From: JAOUEA01 sp040882605
GTDB lineage: Bacteria; Actinomycetota; UBA4738; HRBIN12
DNA: 64,000 bases
Assembly (NCBI GenBank): GCA_040882605.1
Contig: JBBEAY010000047.1
Span: forward strand, 42,432 to 106,431
Reading direction: 5' to 3'
Part shown: positions 1-9,311 of the stretch, one piece after another
Numbering within the stretch: position 1 is the first letter of the stretch
Layout of the letters: every line of letters begins with the position of its first letter
Made by a program: the position numbers and the translations under genes
The notes under the pieces: generated by a model
Databases searched by the model: none
What the model was told of the DNA's origin: nothing
Seen by the model: only the letters and a program-made list of their open reading frames with translations

Positions 1-1
1 G

Positions 2-1450
2 AGCCGCGGTGCCGGCATCGCCACCGGCTCGCAGCCCGCGACCACACCGTGGACCTCGTCGCCGACCTGTAATGGGCTCGCCTACGTGTCCGCGCCTGGA
101 CGCCACGCCGCCTTCGACACGGCCACCGTCGGGCCGCACGTGGACCCCACCAAGGAGCAGGTGATCATGGGCAACATGGGTGGTGGTGGCGGCATGGGAA
201 CCCTCCAGATCCTGCTGGCGGAGATGTCCGGGCTCACCAAGCCCAAGGGCATGCTGAACAGGCTCCGAAAACTCATCGGCATGAAGCCCAAGCCTCCGCC
301 GAAGTACCGCATCCTGCACATCTTCGCCACCAACATGCCGAACACGCTCGACCCGGCCATGCTGCGTCCCGGCCGGGTCGATCGCCAGTACAAGGTGGGT
401 TATCCGCAGAAGGACGGACGGCGGTCCACGTTCGAGTACTACCTCGCGAAGGTGAAGAACGAGATCAGCACCGAGGAGCTCGACAAGCTCGCCACGATCA
501 CGCCCTACTTCTCGGGTGCTTCGATCAAAGACATCGTGAACGAGGGTCTCGTGATCGCGATCCGCGGAAACCGCGACACGGTGACCTACGCCGACGTCGT
601 CAGGGCCAAGCAGCTGAAGCAGCACGGGCTGCCCGACGAGCACGAGTACATCGAGCGCGAGCGACACTCCGTGGCCGTGCATGAGGCGTGTCACGCCGTG
701 GTCGCCTACCGGCTGCGCAAGCACGCCGTCATCGATATGGCCACCATCGAGCGTCGGGGTGATGTCGGGGGGTTCGTGTCCTCGATCCCGCCGGAGGATC
801 AGTTCGTGCAGTGGCGCACCGAACGAGAGATCGACGTGATGACGGCACTGGCGTCATTGGCCGGTGAGCGCATGTTCTTCGACGGCGACCATTCCATGGG
901 GGTCGGCGGCGACATGCGCGCCGCGACCGGCATGACCAGTCAGGCGCTGGCCTACTACGCCATGGGTGATCGCATCGCTTCTCGCTCCGTCACCCTGGCG
1001 CCGCTGGGGTCCACGTCGATGGAGACGGGTGGGGACCGGGCCCTGTTCGACTCGGCGTTCGGCCAGAGCGTAGAGGACAAGCTCAACGAGCTCTACGAGA
1101 AGACCTGGGCTTTGATCGACGAGCATCGCTCGGAGGTGCTGGCACTCGCGCATGCGTTGGAGACCGTGAAGACGATCACCGGTGACGATGTCGAGGCGAT
1201 CATCGAGGGCACGAAGGGTCCGACGATCGACGGCCGGCCCTACCACGACCCATCGTTCCAGCAGATGATCGCGCGGTACCACGATGCGGTCCTGCGCGCG
1301 CACAAGGAGCACGCTGGCGTGGAATCCCGCATCCCCGTGCCCGTGCCGCCCCCGCCCGTGGAGGTCGCCGCTTCGAGCCCCGGCTACGGGCAAGAGCAGC
1401 GTGTCATGCTCGACCCGCAGTCTCCCCCGCGCCCCGACGACGGCGCGTAG
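2..1450 (+). CDS. FtsH-like AAA+ zinc metalloprotease, 5'-truncated by the window edge
   Basis: Membrane-associated ATP-dependent protease of the FtsH/M41 type. The reading frame is open to the first bases of the window, so the GTG at 86 is internal and the Walker A region lies outside. Visible are a glycine-rich stretch after Walker B (GNMGGGGGMG), the AAA second region of homology (ATNMPNTLDPAMLRPGRVDR) with the arginine finger, and the peptidase zinc site HEACH. A downstream GVGGDMRAAT segment supplies the third, acidic zinc ligand. The C-terminus is proline-rich and low-complexity (PVPVPPPPVEV), which looks dispensable. It ends 31 bases before cysS on the same strand. The catalytic half is clear. 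Whether it is the main FtsH or an accessory paralogue cannot be decided without the N-terminus. The AAA segment carries an unusual lysine- and proline-rich insertion (KPKGMLN to KPKPPPKYR), which hints at a paralogue. Confidence 0.85.
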   Translation, partial: SRGAGIATGSQPATTPWTSSPTCNGLAYVSAPGRHAAFDTATVGPHVDPTKEQVIMGNMGGGGGMGTLQILLAEMSGLTKPKGMLNRLRKLIGMKPKPPPKYRILHIFATNMPNTLDPAMLRPGRVDRQYKVGYPQKDGRRSTFEYYLAKVKNEISTEELDKLATITPYFSGASIKDIVNEGLVIAIRGNRDTVTYADVVRAKQLKQHGLPDEHEYIERERHSVAVHEACHAVVAYRLRKHAVIDMATIERRGDVGGFVSSIPPEDQFVQWRTEREIDVMTALASLAGERMFFDGDHSMGVGGDMRAATGMTSQALAYYAMGDRIASRSVTLAPLGSTSMETGGDRALFDSAFGQSVEDKLNELYEKTWALIDEHRSEVLALAHALETVKTITGDDVEAIIEGTKGPTIDGRPYHDPSFQQMIARYHDAVLRAHKEHAGVESRIPVPVPPPPVEVAASSPGYGQEQRVMLDPQSPPRPDDGA

Positions 1451-1481
1451 CCGCAGACCGCTCCAACGGTAAGCTCAGGCC

Positions 1482-2873
1482 ATGCGCCTGTACAACACGC
1501 TGACGCGCGGGCTCGACGAGGTTTCACCGGGTGCCGACGGCCACGTCGCGATGTACACCTGCGGGCCCACGGTCTACCGCTACGCCCACCTCGGCAACCT
1601 TCGCACATTCATGCTCGCCGACTTGATCCGGCGCGGTCTAGAGCTCGAGGGCAGAACAGTCACGCAGATCATGAACATCACCGACGTCGGACATATGACC
1701 GACGAGGCGTCGCCCGAGGCTGTCGACAAGATGCTGCTCGCGGTCGAGGACGAGGGCCTTTCTCCCCTCGAGATCGCCCAGAAGTACGCCGACGCGGTCT
1801 TCGCCGACGCAGCGGCGGTGGGTATCCGCCCGGCCGACAACTACCCCAAGGCGACTGAGCACATCCCCGAGATGATCGAGCTCACGCAGAGCTTGATAGA
1901 CCGGGGCCACGCCTACGTAGCCGACTCCGCAAGCGTGTATTTCGACGTGTCGTCGTTCCCCGGCTACGGCTCGCTGAGTGGCAACACCCTCGACAACCTC
2001 CGCGCGGGTCATCGCGACCTCGAGACCGATCCGGCCAAGCGCACCCCCGCCGATTTCGCCCTCTGGAAGACGGCGGGCCCCGGGCGCCTCATGAAGTGGG
2101 ACTCCCCGTGGGGTGTCGGTTTCCCGGGCTGGCACGTCGAATGCTCGGCGATGTCGATGAAGTACCTGGGCGAGCGGTTCGAGATCCACACCGGAGGCAA
2201 CGACCTGCGCTTCCCACATCACGAAGACGAGATCGCCCAGAGCGAAGGGGCGGTCGGCCATCAGGTGGTCTCGATCTGGGTACACGGGGGCCACCTTCGC
2301 CGATCTGGTCAGAAGATCTCGAAGTCCACAGGCAACACCGTGCGCGTGCCCGACCTCGTCGAGCACGGGACAGATCCGCTCGCGTTCCGGTGGCTCACCT
2401 TCCAGACTCGATACCGCTCCGAGATGGACTTCGCCTGGGAAGCCATGGACGCCGCCGACGCCAAGGTCAAGCAGCTCCGTCGCCGGATGGCCGAGTGGGC
2501 GCCGGGCGCCCAAGCCCTTGGGGAGGCCGCTCGGGTCTACGACGCACGTTTCCGAGACGCGGTCGCCTCGGATCTCGACATGCCGGCAGCCGTGGTGGTC
2601 GTGAGTGAGGTCGTCGGCGCGAGCAGCGTGAGCGACGCTGAGCGATACGCGCTGCTCGCATCGTGGGACTCGGTGCTCGGCCTCGATCTCGAGCGCGAGG
2701 CCACGAGCGGCTGGGCGCCGAGCGAGGAGGTGCTCGCCAAGGTGGCGGGGCGCGACGCCGCCCGCGCGGGCAAGGACTATGTCGAGAGCGATCGCCTCCG
2801 CGACGAGCTCGCTGGCATGGGGCTCGAGGTCATGGACACGCCACAGGGCACGAAGGTTCGTCCCCGGAGCTAG
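1482..2873 (+). CDS. cysS: Cysteinyl-tRNA synthetase
   Basis: Cytosolic class I aminoacyl-tRNA synthetase that charges tRNA-Cys. The protein is 463 residues, normal for CysRS. Signature positions are the zinc cysteine in MYTCGPTVY (C27), the HIGH-type motif HLGN at 36-39, the zinc-binding WHVECSAMS at about 218-225, the FPHHEDEIAQSE block near 244-255, and the KMSKS-type motif KISKS at 278-282. The actinobacterial relative MshC uses cysteine to make mycothiol, but the length and the full C-terminal anticodon-binding part favour CysRS. The ATG start has no strong Shine-Dalgarno. The gene converges with the M24 peptidase, 24 bases away, with no obvious terminator between them. Confidence 0.95.
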   Translation: MRLYNTLTRGLDEVSPGADGHVAMYTCGPTVYRYAHLGNLRTFMLADLIRRGLELEGRTVTQIMNITDVGHMTDEASPEAVDKMLLAVEDEGLSPLEIAQKYADAVFADAAAVGIRPADNYPKATEHIPEMIELTQSLIDRGHAYVADSASVYFDVSSFPGYGSLSGNTLDNLRAGHRDLETDPAKRTPADFALWKTAGPGRLMKWDSPWGVGFPGWHVECSAMSMKYLGERFEIHTGGNDLRFPHHEDEIAQSEGAVGHQVVSIWVHGGHLRRSGQKISKSTGNTVRVPDLVEHGTDPLAFRWLTFQTRYRSEMDFAWEAMDAADAKVKQLRRRMAEWAPGAQALGEAARVYDARFRDAVASDLDMPAAVVVVSEVVGASSVSDAERYALLASWDSVLGLDLEREATSGWAPSEEVLAKVAGRDAARAGKDYVESDRLRDELAGMGLEVMDTPQGTKVRPRS

Positions 2874-2897
2874 ATCGGCAGGCGGCGCGGGACCTCT

Positions 2898-3998
2898 CTA
2901 CTCGACCACCTGGAGCTCGCGGGTCGAGCGATTCAAGCGCTCCACCCCGTCGACGGTGACCGCGACGATGTCCTCGATGCGTACGCCGTACCCGCCATCG
3001 AGGTAGATGCCGGGCTCCACCGAGAAAGTGGAGCCGGTCTCGAGCGTCCAGTCGTTGCCCTCGACAAGATAGGGCGGCTCGTGCACCTCGAGGCCGATGC
3101 CGTGGCCGGTGCGATGGATGAACCTGTCGCCGAACCCCGCCTCGTCGATGATGCGCCGGGCGACGCGATCGATGTGCTGGGCCTCGACACCCGGGCCCAC
3201 GGCCTCGCAGGCGGCGGCCTGCGCCTTGCGCACGGTCTCGTAGACCCGCTCGAACCCGGGAGGCGGCGCCCCCACCACGACCGTGCGCGTCGTGTCGCTG
3301 AAGTAGCCCTCGAGCTCGCCTCCGAAGTCCATGACGATCGCGTCGTTCGCGCCGACCGTGCGCGAACCTGGTTCATGATGTGGCGAAGCGGCGTTGGGTC
3401 CGCTCGCGACGATCGTGAACTCGGCGCTCGCGTGGCCGTTGTGCATCAGCAGGTCGGCCAGATCGGCGGCGATCTCGTCCTCCCGGCGTCCGATGAACCC
3501 CATCGTGCAGATCTGGCGGAACGACTCGTCGGCGCCGTGGGCGGCGCGCCGGAGCGCGTCGAGCTCGTCGTCGTCCTTGACGGCGCGCAGACGTCCGATC
3601 ACGGGCGAGCCGGGCTCGAACGTCACGCTGGGTGCGGCGACCTGGAGCCCGAGCAGATGGCTCGCCCAGAGGCGATCCCCGACGGCCACCCGTGCCTCGG
3701 GCGGCAGCAGCCTCGCGGTCTCCTCGTACGGATCGACGCCATCGATCCAGCCGATCAGCTCGATGCTCTTTCCGGCCGGCGACGCGACCGCGAGCGAGCG
3801 TTCGAGCTCGGGAACGATCATGATCGGCGACCGCTCCTTGAGAAGGACCAGCAAAGTCGCCCGTTCCAGCGGCATGGGGTCGTAGCCGGTGAGGTAGGCG
3901 AGGTCTGGTGAGGGCGCGACCACGAGGGCGTCGAACCCCTGCGAGGCCGCTTGCTCGGCGGCGCGTCGCATGCGATCCGTCAGGCGTTCGATGTGCAC
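2898..3998 (-). CDS. M24 family Xaa-Pro aminopeptidase/dipeptidase
   Basis: Cytosolic dinuclear-metal peptidase that removes residues next to proline. It has 366 residues: a creatinase-like N-terminal domain (about 1-130) and a pita-bread catalytic domain. All five metal ligands can be assigned: Asp in VMDFGGELEGYFSDTTRT (two), His in HRTGHGIGLEVHEPPY, Glu in FSVEPGIYL and Glu in GVRIEDIV. The second His of the GHGIGLEVHEPP motif is the usual proton shuttle. It lies 11 bases downstream of the lipid-kinase-like gene on the same strand, so it may be the last gene of the helY run. PepP, PepQ and other M24 subtypes cannot be told apart from the sequence alone. Confidence 0.9.
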   Translation of the reverse strand: MHIERLTDRMRRAAEQAASQGFDALVVAPSPDLAYLTGYDPMPLERATLLVLLKERSPIMIVPELERSLAVASPAGKSIELIGWIDGVDPYEETARLLPPEARVAVGDRLWASHLLGLQVAAPSVTFEPGSPVIGRLRAVKDDDELDALRRAAHGADESFRQICTMGFIGRREDEIAADLADLLMHNGHASAEFTIVASGPNAASPHHEPGSRTVGANDAIVMDFGGELEGYFSDTTRTVVVGAPPPGFERVYETVRKAQAAACEAVGPGVEAQHIDRVARRIIDEAGFGDRFIHRTGHGIGLEVHEPPYLVEGNDWTLETGSTFSVEPGIYLDGGYGVRIEDIVAVTVDGVERLNRSTRELQVVE

Positions 3999-4009
3999 GT
4001 TGGTCTCCT

Positions 4010-4942
4010 CTACAGCTTCAACAGGATCTGTTGCGCCACGACCTGGAAGGTCGCCGGGGTGGTGCCCAACGGTTCTCCGTCGGCCACGATCGCCAACGGC
4101 CGTTCGGACTCGACCGAGAAGCGGATCTTCGCCCGCAGCTCCTTGATCGCATCGTCTGGAACGTGGCCTCCGTGTCGCATGATGCGTGGAATCATCGTGT
4201 ACGCGTCGGACTTCTGCCCGGTGAACACCAGGGCGTCGAGCACGCCGTCACCGGGGTAGGACCGAGGCGAGAGTCGGATGCCCGACGCGAACTGCCCGTT
4301 GCCGATCACCACGTGAAAGCTCTCGCCTTCCCACTGCTTCATGTCGTATCCGACGCGCACCACCCGCCGCCTCGTGGCGGCATAGCCGCGCCAGAAGCTG
4401 AGGAACCGTCGTCGACGCTCGCCCAGCCATGCCGGCAGGCGCCGTCGTGCCAGCTCCACGTTGGCGCCTAGGCCGATCTGAGCCAGGTTGTGGGCATACC
4501 GGGTGAGGGGTTCCCCGTCGGGGCCCGTGCAGGTGATGCGCATCAGATCGAAGGGGTATGTGTTCTCACCCACGAGGTGGCGCACACCTGCCTCGACGTC
4601 GCCAGGAAGCCCGAAGCTCCGCAACAGGTCGTTCTCGGCGTCGGCCGCGATCACGCCGAGCACGGGTTCCTCGAGGATCGGAGCACCGTTGCGGAACATG
4701 CCGTTCACGACATCCTGCACGCTCGCATCGTCGCCCACGGCAACGACGTATCGACACCCCTCGTCGAGCGCAGACGTCGCGAGGCGCGCACCGTCGCCCC
4801 GGCGCTCTGCGAGGCTCAGGGTGTACTCCAGATCGTGGGAGGCCAGCGCGCGCTTCAGGGCGGGAAGCCGCTTCCCCACCCCACCGTCGCCGGCGCCGGG
4901 GTCGGCGATCACCGTGAGGCTTCCGAAGGGGCTCGTCAACAC
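4010..4942 (-). CDS. Diacylglycerol-kinase-fold protein with eroded catalytic motifs
   Basis: The 310-residue protein aligns along its length with the YegS/DgkB lipid-kinase fold, including a late NGQFASGIRLSP strand and a VADGEPLG C-terminal motif. The two nucleotide-binding signatures are changed. The family GGDGT is VGDDAS at 69-74, and the family PAGTGND is AADAEND at 99-105. The glycines and threonines that hold ATP phosphates are replaced by Asp, Ala and Glu, while the structural Asp and the final Asn-Asp remain. I infer a pseudokinase or a ligand-binding relative, but lipid phosphorylation by an altered site is not excluded. A canonical paralogue lies at 8384-9298. This copy follows helY by 27 bases on the same strand. 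Confidence 0.75.
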   Translation of the reverse strand: MLTSPFGSLTVIADPGAGDGGVGKRLPALKRALASHDLEYTLSLAERRGDGARLATSALDEGCRYVVAVGDDASVQDVVNGMFRNGAPILEEPVLGVIAADAENDLLRSFGLPGDVEAGVRHLVGENTYPFDLMRITCTGPDGEPLTRYAHNLAQIGLGANVELARRRLPAWLGERRRRFLSFWRGYAATRRRVVRVGYDMKQWEGESFHVVIGNGQFASGIRLSPRSYPGDGVLDALVFTGQKSDAYTMIPRIMRHGGHVPDDAIKELRAKIRFSVESERPLAIVADGEPLGTTPATFQVVAQQILLKL

Positions 4943-4969
4943 ACCCGCCTCGTCGCCGGCACCCTTCGT

Positions 4970-7624
4970 TCAGACCCCCGTGTACGCCACGACGCCCCGG
5001 AACACCGAGGAGCGGGCCCTCGCGAACAGCGCAGCCGTCTCGGGGCTCGCAACCTCTTCGACTTGGCGCAGCAGGTCGAGGAGCTGCTTGCAGTTGCGAA
5101 CGAAGTCGCCGGGCGCCATGTCGGTCTCCGAGAGCACCTCCTCGAGGGGCCGTCCGCTGGCCCAGTGGAAGACGGGCGTCGCGAACCCGGCCTCGAGCTC
5201 GCGGCAGAGCTGCACCTGATGGTCGTCCTCGGTGCGACGGATGTGCCGCCAGGTGCGCTCGAGCAACTCGTAGCTCCGCTCGGCGGCCGGCGTCGGCATG
5301 CCTCCCGACAAGGGCACGCGCTCGCGTCCCTCGTACACGACCGCCGACAGCAGGGCGGCCACCTCAGCAGGCTCGAGGTCGTCGAAGATGCCACGAGCGA
5401 GCGCTTCGGCCACCAAGATGTCGCCCTCGCCGTAGATGCGCGAAAGGCTCCTGCCCTTCTCGGTCACCGACCAGTCCTGGACATAGCCGAGCTCGCGGAG
5501 CACGGACAGCACCCGGTCGAATTGGCGCGCCAACGTTTCGGTCCGCACCCTGATGCGACGTTCGATGCCAGCGAGCGACGCCTCCCGCTCATCGACCCGC
5601 TTGGCCCACCGATCGTGCTTCTCGCGCTCCGGGCAGGCGTGACACGGGTGTTGCGCGGCGCGCTCCTCGAGCTTCACGGCCTCACGCTCGACCTTCGGAT
5701 CGGCGCGATGCTTCGGAGGCTTCGGAGGCCGCACCTGCAGTGAGACGAGCTTCGCCGCCACGTCTCGTCGGTACCGGCTGCTCTTCGCGCTTCCCGAGCG
5801 CGGAAGTGGGATCCGCGTCAGCACCGCGGGAGGGTCCTGGAAGTCACGAGCCGCCAAGCGGAAGAACCGCCGGTCCTGCGTGAGCACCGTCGGCTTTCCT
5901 TCGCGGGAGCTCACGATCACGCCGAGGCCGCCACGCTTGCCGTTGGGCACAGCGATCACCTCACCGGGCTTGAGCTTGCCCACCGCATAACGCACCGAAT
6001 CGCCGCGAGCCTTCTCATGACCCTTGCGGTCGCTGTCTCGCATGCGCCTGGCCCTCGACACGAGCGACCAGTACTCGTCGAAGTCGCCGAGGTGACAGCG
6101 CATGTTCTCGCGGTACCCCTCGATCGCCTCGGAATCTCGTCGGCGCTCCCCCTCGAGCCCCACGACCTTCCGGTCGGCGAGGAACTGCCCGAAGGAGCTG
6201 TTGAGCAGGTGATGCGCCTGCTCCTCGGTGTAATTGCGCGCAAGGTTGACCGCCATGTTGTAAGACGGGCGGAACGACGAGACCAGGTCGTAGGTGCGGC
6301 GCTGCGCCAAGGTGGCGACGCGTTCGAAGTCCACCTGCTTCTGATACAGCACTACCGCATGGCCAACCTCGTCGATACCGCGACGTCCGGCCCTGCCGGT
6401 GAGCTGCGTGTACTCGCCCGGAGTGAGCAGCTCGTGCCGTTCCCCCTGGAACTTCCAGAGATCCTCGATCACCACGGTCTTCGCCGGCATGTTGATCCCG
6501 AGTGACAGGGTCTCGGTCGCGAACACGACCTTCACCAGTCCGGCCTCGAACAGCTCCTCGACCGTTTCCTTGAACACGGGCAGCATGCCTGCGTGGTGTG
6601 CAGCCACCCCCGCCGTGATCCCGTCGAGGAAGTCGTAGAAACCGAGGGTGACCAGATCGTCCTCATCGACCCACGCTGCGCGGGACTCTGCCCTCTCGCG
6701 GATGTGGTCTGACTCGGCCCGGCTCGTGAGCGAGATCCCGGCTTCACGGATCCATCGAACGCTGCGATCGCATCCGGCCCGGCTGAACACGAAATAGATC
6801 GCGGGCAGCATGGCGTGCTCTTCGAGCACGTCGACGACTTCCGAGCGCCTCGGCACGTACACCCGCCGATGTCCCTCGCGGGGTCGGGAGATGCGCTCGT
6901 GTTGCGGATATCCGCTACTGCGCCGGTGATAGACCTTGGTGCGGAGCTCGTTCTGGTCGAGGGATATCACGTACGGGTTCGGGATCGGCACGCCGTCCTG
7001 CTCCACGTGCATCGGGTGCAGGCGATGGCCCACCAGGTAGTGATGCTCGAGCGGCACTGGGCGTCGTTCCTCGATGACCACCCGGGTTTCGCCACGCAAC
7101 GTGCCGACCCATTCGCCGAACTCTTCGGCGTTGGAGATCGTGGCCGAGAGGCAGACGACACTGACGCTGAGCGGCAGATGGATCAGCACCTCTTCCCAGA
7201 CGGCGCCTCGGTACGGGTCCTGCAGGTAGTGCACCTCGTCCATCACGACGCTCATGAGGCCGCGCAACGTATCGGAACGCTCGTAGAGCATGTTGCGAAG
7301 CACCTCGGTCGTCATCACCACCACCGACGCCTCGGAGTTGATCGTGTTGTCACCGGTCAGCAGGCCCACAGACTCGGCGCCGTGCTTGGCGACGAGATCG
7401 CCGAACTTCTGGTTCGACAGAGCCTTCAGGGGTGTGGTGTAGAAGGTCTTGCCTCCCAGAGCGAGGGAGCGTTCGATCGCGTACTCGGCCACGACCGTCT
7501 TGCCGCTGCCGGTGGGCGCGGCGACGAGCACCGACATGCCGGCGTCGACGGCCTCGGCGGCCTGCATCTGGAACTCGTCCAGCGCGAACGGGAACTGGGC
7601 GGCGAATGCCGCAGGGGTGGTCAT
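4970..7624 (-). CDS. helY: Ski2/Mtr4-like superfamily 2 helicase HelY
   Basis: ATP-dependent nucleic-acid helicase of 884 residues. Motif I is APTGSGKT at 36-43 and motif II is DEVH at 129-132. Motif III is LSATISNAEEFG, followed by TETLSLGINMPAKT and motif VI in TGRAGRRGIDEVG. A C-terminal DSHCT-type helical domain ends with GDFVRNCKQLLDLL. A CHACPERE segment in the middle could bind metal. Mycobacterial helY also sits directly downstream of tatC in the pafB-pafC-tatA-tatC run, which supports the name. Here three short genes separate it from tatC. The biological substrate is not known from the sequence; the relatives act on structured RNA. The ATG start is 13 bases after the hydrolase stop. 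Confidence 0.9.
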   Translation of the reverse strand: MTTPAAFAAQFPFALDEFQMQAAEAVDAGMSVLVAAPTGSGKTVVAEYAIERSLALGGKTFYTTPLKALSNQKFGDLVAKHGAESVGLLTGDNTINSEASVVVMTTEVLRNMLYERSDTLRGLMSVVMDEVHYLQDPYRGAVWEEVLIHLPLSVSVVCLSATISNAEEFGEWVGTLRGETRVVIEERRPVPLEHHYLVGHRLHPMHVEQDGVPIPNPYVISLDQNELRTKVYHRRSSGYPQHERISRPREGHRRVYVPRRSEVVDVLEEHAMLPAIYFVFSRAGCDRSVRWIREAGISLTSRAESDHIRERAESRAAWVDEDDLVTLGFYDFLDGITAGVAAHHAGMLPVFKETVEELFEAGLVKVVFATETLSLGINMPAKTVVIEDLWKFQGERHELLTPGEYTQLTGRAGRRGIDEVGHAVVLYQKQVDFERVATLAQRRTYDLVSSFRPSYNMAVNLARNYTEEQAHHLLNSSFGQFLADRKVVGLEGERRRDSEAIEGYRENMRCHLGDFDEYWSLVSRARRMRDSDRKGHEKARGDSVRYAVGKLKPGEVIAVPNGKRGGLGVIVSSREGKPTVLTQDRRFFRLAARDFQDPPAVLTRIPLPRSGSAKSSRYRRDVAAKLVSLQVRPPKPPKHRADPKVEREAVKLEERAAQHPCHACPEREKHDRWAKRVDEREASLAGIERRIRVRTETLARQFDRVLSVLRELGYVQDWSVTEKGRSLSRIYGEGDILVAEALARGIFDDLEPAEVAALLSAVVYEGRERVPLSGGMPTPAAERSYELLERTWRHIRRTEDDHQVQLCRELEAGFATPVFHWASGRPLEEVLSETDMAPGDFVRNCKQLLDLLRQVEEVASPETAALFARARSSVFRGVVAYTGV

Positions 7625-7637
7625 GCGTTCCAGTCTC

Positions 7638-8387
7638 TCAGCCGCGACCGAAACGCCCCAGGAAACCGCGCAGCGCCCCAGAGAACGCCTCGGGCGCCTC
7701 GAGGTTCGATAGGTGCCCCGCGCCTTCCAGGGTCACCGAGGCGGCGCCACCGATGCGATCGGCCATGTACAGGCTCACATCGGGCGTGATCAGCGTGTCG
7801 CCCTCCGAAGTGAGCACCAGGGTCGGCACGTCGATGGTGACGAGGTCGTCCGTGGAATCAGGGCGGTCCGCCATGCCCTCGGCCGCAGCCGCGATGGCTC
7901 GAGCCGGTTGTGCGGCGATCGTGTTCTTCACCTGCTGCCACAGCTCCTCGGACGCTCGACGGCTGAGCAGAGGCGGCGGCTCGTCAACGAGGAAACCTGC
8001 CCCTTCGGCGCGCAGCTTCGCCGCGACCGACCGCCTGGTTGCCGCAGCCTCTCTGGTGTCGGCGCCTGCCCGGGTGTTGGCGAGCACGAGTCCGGCGATG
8101 CGCTCTCGCGCCGAGCGCCATAGCTCGAAGGCGACATAGCCGCCCATCGACAGCCCGCACACGATCGCACGTTCTATACCGGCGTCGTCGAGCGCCCGCA
8201 CGCAGGCATCGGCAGCGGCGCGCATCGTCATCACCTGACCGGCATCAGCGGCGCCGCCGAACCCCGGGAGCGACGGGGCGGCGACTCGCCATCTGTCGGC
8301 GCGCAGATCGCCGGCCTGGCGGTCCCACATGCTCGCGTCCATCGGGAACGCGTGGATCAAGAGCACCCCGTCGGCCTTCTCGCTCAT
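7638..8387 (-). CDS. Alpha/beta hydrolase, enol-lactonase/esterase-like
   Basis: A 249-residue cytosolic alpha/beta hydrolase. The nucleophile elbow is GLSMGG, the oxyanion strand is LLIHAFPMDASMW, the acid is the Asp in SEGDTLITP, and the base is the His in GAGHLSNLE. The layout resembles 3-oxoadipate enol-lactonases and general carboxylesterases. No other protocatechuate-pathway gene is present, so the substrate is open. Its start overlaps the stop of the upstream lipid kinase by 4 bases (8384-8387), which predicts translational coupling. helY follows after 13 bases. Confidence 0.85.
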   Translation of the reverse strand: MSEKADGVLLIHAFPMDASMWDRQAGDLRADRWRVAAPSLPGFGGAADAGQVMTMRAAADACVRALDDAGIERAIVCGLSMGGYVAFELWRSARERIAGLVLANTRAGADTREAAATRRSVAAKLRAEGAGFLVDEPPPLLSRRASEELWQQVKNTIAAQPARAIAAAAEGMADRPDSTDDLVTIDVPTLVLTSEGDTLITPDVSLYMADRIGGAASVTLEGAGHLSNLEAPEAFSGALRGFLGRFGRG

Positions 8388-9298
8388 CTGACTCCCTTCG
8401 CGCTTGGCCCCACCACGACCGGTAGGGCGCCCGGCATCACCTCGAACGACGCAGGAAGCGCCCCGACGTGCTCGCCGTCGGCGTAGACCTGCATACCCCG
8501 GTTCGCCTCGATCGTCACCCTAGCCGCGCGCATCATCCGCACCTTCGGATGTGTCGTATGCGTGCCCATGAACACCTTCGGGAACGCTCGCAGGAACGCA
8601 CCCTTCGAGAGCGCTTCGACGATGCACACGTCGAGCACTCCGTCGACGAGCGACGCATCGGGAAGCACCTTCATGCCACCGCCGTAGGAGAGGCCGCTGC
8701 CGACCACGACCAGCATGGCATCGAGCGTGAGCGGTTCGCCGTCGACGGTCAGCTCGTAGTGGGCGGGAGAGAATCGCGAGAGCGTCTTCAGGAGCGCGGC
8801 CACATACGTGCCCGTACCGCCCAGCTTCCCCCTCATCGAATCGGCCGTCTCGTTGACTTCAGAATCGAACCCCGCGCCCGCGATGTTGACGAAGCACCGG
8901 TCGGTGTCGCCTACTCGCACCCGAACCAAGTCGATGGCCGCGGTCTTCGGGTCCGCGAGCAGCCGCACGGCCGCCCCGAAGCGCCGCGCACCGATCGCAG
9001 CGGCGAAGTCGTTTCCCGTGCCGGCCGGCAACACCGCCAGAGCGGCGCCGGTGCCAACCAGTCCATTGGCGGCGTAAGACACGGTGCCGTCGCCGCCGAT
9101 CACCGCGACGATCTCGGCGCCTCGCTCAGCGGCGTCGCGGCAGGTGGACTCCATATCCGCAGGGCTACGGGCGACCCGCACCTCATGTTCGATCCGAAGC
9201 TCACGCAACAACGAGTCAGCGGCGCCGATCCGCTTGCCGGCCTTTCCTCGCCCGGCGACGGGGTTCGCGACCACGACGACGGGGGCGCTCTCTCCCAT
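8384..9298 (-). CDS. Diacylglycerol/lipid kinase family protein (canonical motifs)
   Basis: A 304-residue lipid kinase of the YegS/DgkB family that probably phosphorylates a lipid hydroxyl with ATP at the inner membrane face. The catalytic signatures are intact: GGDGT at 68-72 and PAGTGND at 91-97, with the usual GGGMKVLPDA segment and a YADGEHVG motif near the C-terminus. It is the functional counterpart of the altered paralogue at 4010-4942. It lies 13 bases downstream of the membrane-anchored protein and overlaps the hydrolase gene by 4 bases. The exact lipid substrate (diacylglycerol, phosphatidylglycerol or sphingoid base) cannot be read from the sequence. Confidence 0.88.
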   Translation of the reverse strand: MGESAPVVVVANPVAGRGKAGKRIGAADSLLRELRIEHEVRVARSPADMESTCRDAAERGAEIVAVIGGDGTVSYAANGLVGTGAALAVLPAGTGNDFAAAIGARRFGAAVRLLADPKTAAIDLVRVRVGDTDRCFVNIAGAGFDSEVNETADSMRGKLGGTGTYVAALLKTLSRFSPAHYELTVDGEPLTLDAMLVVVGSGLSYGGGMKVLPDASLVDGVLDVCIVEALSKGAFLRAFPKVFMGTHTTHPKVRMMRAARVTIEANRGMQVYADGEHVGALPASFEVMPGALPVVVGPSAKGVR

Positions 9299-9311
9299 CG
9301 GCGCCCGTCGC

